A stretch of 6,818 nt of DNA from Acidobacteriota bacterium (lineage in GTDB: Bacteria; Acidobacteriota; Vicinamibacteria; Vicinamibacterales; 2-12-FULL-66-21), in assembly GCA_020200195.1 (NCBI GenBank), contig JAIVJE010000340.1, forward strand, positions 1-6,818, read 5' to 3'. The notes under the pieces are model-generated. The model worked only from the letters and a program-made list of their open reading frames with translations. It ran no database searches and was not told the DNA's origin. Of the stretch, positions 5,013 to 6,818 are shown piece after piece (positions within the stretch are counted from its first letter, which is position 1; the number at the start of each line of letters is the position of its first letter). Made by a program: the position numbers and the translations under genes.

Positions 5013-6818
5013 TCATCGGACGTCCAGACGGCCCGTGAGCCCGCCGGCTGAATTGTTGCTGACACGGATCCTGAACTCGCCCGGCTCCACGATCCATTTC
5101 ATCTCCCGGTTGTAGAAGCCGAGATGTTCGGACGTCAGCGTAAAGCTGAGGCGGCGGCGTTCCCCCGGCCGAAGCGTGATTCGTTGGAAGCCCTTCAATT
5201 CCTGCACGGGCGGGGCGACGCTCCTCACGACGTCCGTAACGTACAACTGAATCACCTCGTCGCCCTCGCGGTTGCCGATGTTCTCGACGGCGACCGACAC
5301 CGTCTCGCTGCCGTCCGGGGCAATGACGCCGGCGCCGAGCCGCAGGTCGGTCAACCGGAACTCTGTATAACTCAGGCCGTAACCGAATGGATACAACGGG
5401 GTCCACGGCACGTCGAGGTACTTCGAAGTGTATTTGTCGGCCTCGGTTGGCGGACGTCCCGTGCTCTTTGCGTTGTAGTAGATCGGTACCTGCCCCACCG
5501 TCCGCGGGAACGTAACCGGCAACTTCCCTCCGGGACTCACCCTGCCGAACAGCACATCGGCCACGGCATGGCCAGCTTCGGTACCCGGAAACCAGGCTTC
5601 CAGGATGGCGTGGGCATTCTCGGCGAGCCAGGGGATGCTGAGCGGGCGCCCGTTGATCAGCACGACCGCTACGGGCTTGCCGGCTGCGATGACGGCTTGT
5701 GCCAGCTCGAGCTGTCGTCCTGGTAAGTCCAGCGAGGTGCGTGAGGCGGCTTCGCCGCTCATGCCGCCTGTCTCGCCGATGACGAGCACGACCGCGTCGG
5801 CGGCGCGCGCCGCTTTGACGGCTTCATCGATGCTCGCTCTCCCTGCATCGCGTCCGGTGCCGCCGTCCATCAGCATCTTTACATCGAGCGCAGCGCCTGC
5901 CGCGTGGACTATGCGCGTGCCCGTCGGTACGGCGGCGCGAATACCTGCGAGCACCGTCACGACATCGTCGGCGCGACCGTCACCCGTCCAGCTGCCCATC
6001 ATGTTCGGGCGATCGTCCGCCAGGGGGCCGATCACTGCGAGATGCCCGACCGACGGCGACAGCGGAAGCACGGCCCGATCGTTCTTGAGGAGGACCATCG
6101 ACCGCGCGGCCAGCTCGCGGGCCGCGGCGCGGAACTCCGGCTGCATGATCGTAGCTTTCTCGCGCCCCTCGTCCGCGTACGGTCGATCGAACAGCCCGGC
6201 GCGGACTTTGATGCGAAGCACTCGCCGCACGGCCTCGTCCACGACCCCGATCGGCAGTCGTCCCTCGTTGACGAGGCGTGGTCCGTTCGTGACGTAGGAC
6301 CGGCTGACCATTTCCATGTCCACGCCCGCGGCCAGCGACTGCCGAGCCGCGTCAGCTTCGTCGGCCGCGACGCGGTGGTTGATGACTTCGACGACCGATT
6401 TGTAGTCGGACACGACGAGGCCGTCGAACTTCCACTCGCCCCGAAGCACCTGCGTCAGCGTGAAAGGGTTGGCGGAGGTGGGCACGCCGTTCAGGTCGTT
6501 GAACGCGCTCATGAACGTCCCCACGCCGGCGTCCACTGCTGCCTTGAAGGGCGGCAAGTACACGCTGCGCAGCGTGTGCTCGGACATGTCCGAGGTGTTG
6601 TAGTCGCGGCCTGCCTCGGCGGCGCCGTACGCCACCCAGTGCTTCGCGCAGGCGATCACTCTGTCTGGCTGACTGTAGTCGTCGCCCTGGAAGCCTCGGA
6701 CGCGTGCCCGGGCCATGACGGCGCTGAGATACGGGTCTTCGCCGGCGCCTTCGGCGATGCGTCCCCACCGGGCGTCACGTGCGATGTCGACCATCGGCGC
6801 GAACGTCCAGTGCACACC
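5013..6818 (-). CDS. bglX: glycoside hydrolase family 3 beta-glucosidase (BglX-like), N-terminus missing
   Basis: The last 601 residues of a GH3 enzyme that releases terminal glucose from beta-glucosides; the frame runs off the right edge, so the signal peptide, if any, and the first part of the barrel are not seen. Counting from the Val codon at 6815, the (beta/alpha)8 domain spans 1 to about 210 with FAPMVDIARDARWGR, KHW (58-60) and the nucleophile Asp137 in GLVVSDY. The GH3 C-terminal sandwich covers about 239-480 with the acid/base candidate Glu355 in GMSGEAASRT. A fibronectin-III-like domain closes the protein (about 505-585), as in BglX. No frameshift or missing catalytic residue is visible. 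BglX-type enzymes are commonly periplasmic; this one probably helps break down plant or microbial oligosaccharides. It is the first of three same-strand genes. The exact substrate is not determinable and the symbol rests on BglX-like motifs and domain order. Confidence 0.92.
   Translation of the reverse strand, partial: GVHWTFAPMVDIARDARWGRIAEGAGEDPYLSAVMARARVRGFQGDDYSQPDRVIACAKHWVAYGAAEAGRDYNTSDMSEHTLRSVYLPPFKAAVDAGVGTFMSAFNDLNGVPTSANPFTLTQVLRGEWKFDGLVVSDYKSVVEVINHRVAADEADAARQSLAAGVDMEMVSRSYVTNGPRLVNEGRLPIGVVDEAVRRVLRIKVRAGLFDRPYADEGREKATIMQPEFRAAARELAARSMVLLKNDRAVLPLSPSVGHLAVIGPLADDRPNMMGSWTGDGRADDVVTVLAGIRAAVPTGTRIVHAAGAALDVKMLMDGGTGRDAGRASIDEAVKAARAADAVVLVIGETGGMSGEAASRTSLDLPGRQLELAQAVIAAGKPVAVVLINGRPLSIPWLAENAHAILEAWFPGTEAGHAVADVLFGRVSPGGKLPVTFPRTVGQVPIYYNAKSTGRPPTEADKYTSKYLDVPWTPLYPFGYGLSYTEFRLTDLRLGAGVIAPDGSETVSVAVENIGNREGDEVIQLYVTDVVRSVAPPVQELKGFQRITLRPGERRRLSFTLTSEHLGFYNREMKWIVEPGEFRIRVSNNSAGGLTGRLDVR

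Overview
The window is GC-rich, gene-dense bacterial DNA. It most likely comes from an Acidobacteriota genome or metagenome bin, perhaps of the Vicinamibacteria type. That placement is inference. It rests on the long Ser/Thr kinase that also carries an FGE/SUMF1-like domain and a hydrolase domain, a design I associate with that phylum, and on its setting beside an M24 peptidase and a BglX-type beta-glucosidase. No rRNA, tRNA, CRISPR array, insertion sequence or phage gene is visible.

Layout from left to right. (1) 1-811, minus: an M24 (Xaa-Pro aminopeptidase-like) peptidase, cut by the left edge. It is split by a net +2 frame change near 228-245, and its N-terminus looks short, so it is a probable pseudogene unless the shifts are sequencing errors. 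(2) 823-3729, plus: a 968-residue transmembrane Ser/Thr kinase. Its order is kinase, membrane helix, PEGA-like segment, FGE/SUMF1-like domain, alpha/beta hydrolase. (3) 3747-4475, minus: a DUF3891 protein of unknown function, convergent with the kinase gene and 17 bp from it. (4) 4612-4908, minus: a small GYD-domain protein. (5) 5013-6818, minus: the C-terminal 601 residues of a GH3 beta-glucosidase, cut by the right edge.

How the genes relate. The GH3, GYD and DUF3891 genes lie head to tail in that transcription order, with gaps of 104 and 136 bp. Each of the two downstream genes has a possible promoter of its own, so they may not form one operon. A perfect 13-bp inverted repeat sits just upstream of the GYD gene. 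It overlaps both a -10-like hexamer and the first bases of the Shine-Dalgarno sequence, which makes it the clearest regulatory structure in the window. The kinase gene and the M24 remnant are divergent, with start codons only 11 bp apart.

Nothing here amounts to a clearly new multi-gene system. The points most worth a second look are the kinase fusion, where the FGE-like domain lacks the catalytic cysteine pair but the hydrolase domain keeps its triad, the dyad before the GYD gene, and the decay or error in the M24 gene. No gap between genes exceeds 300 bases.
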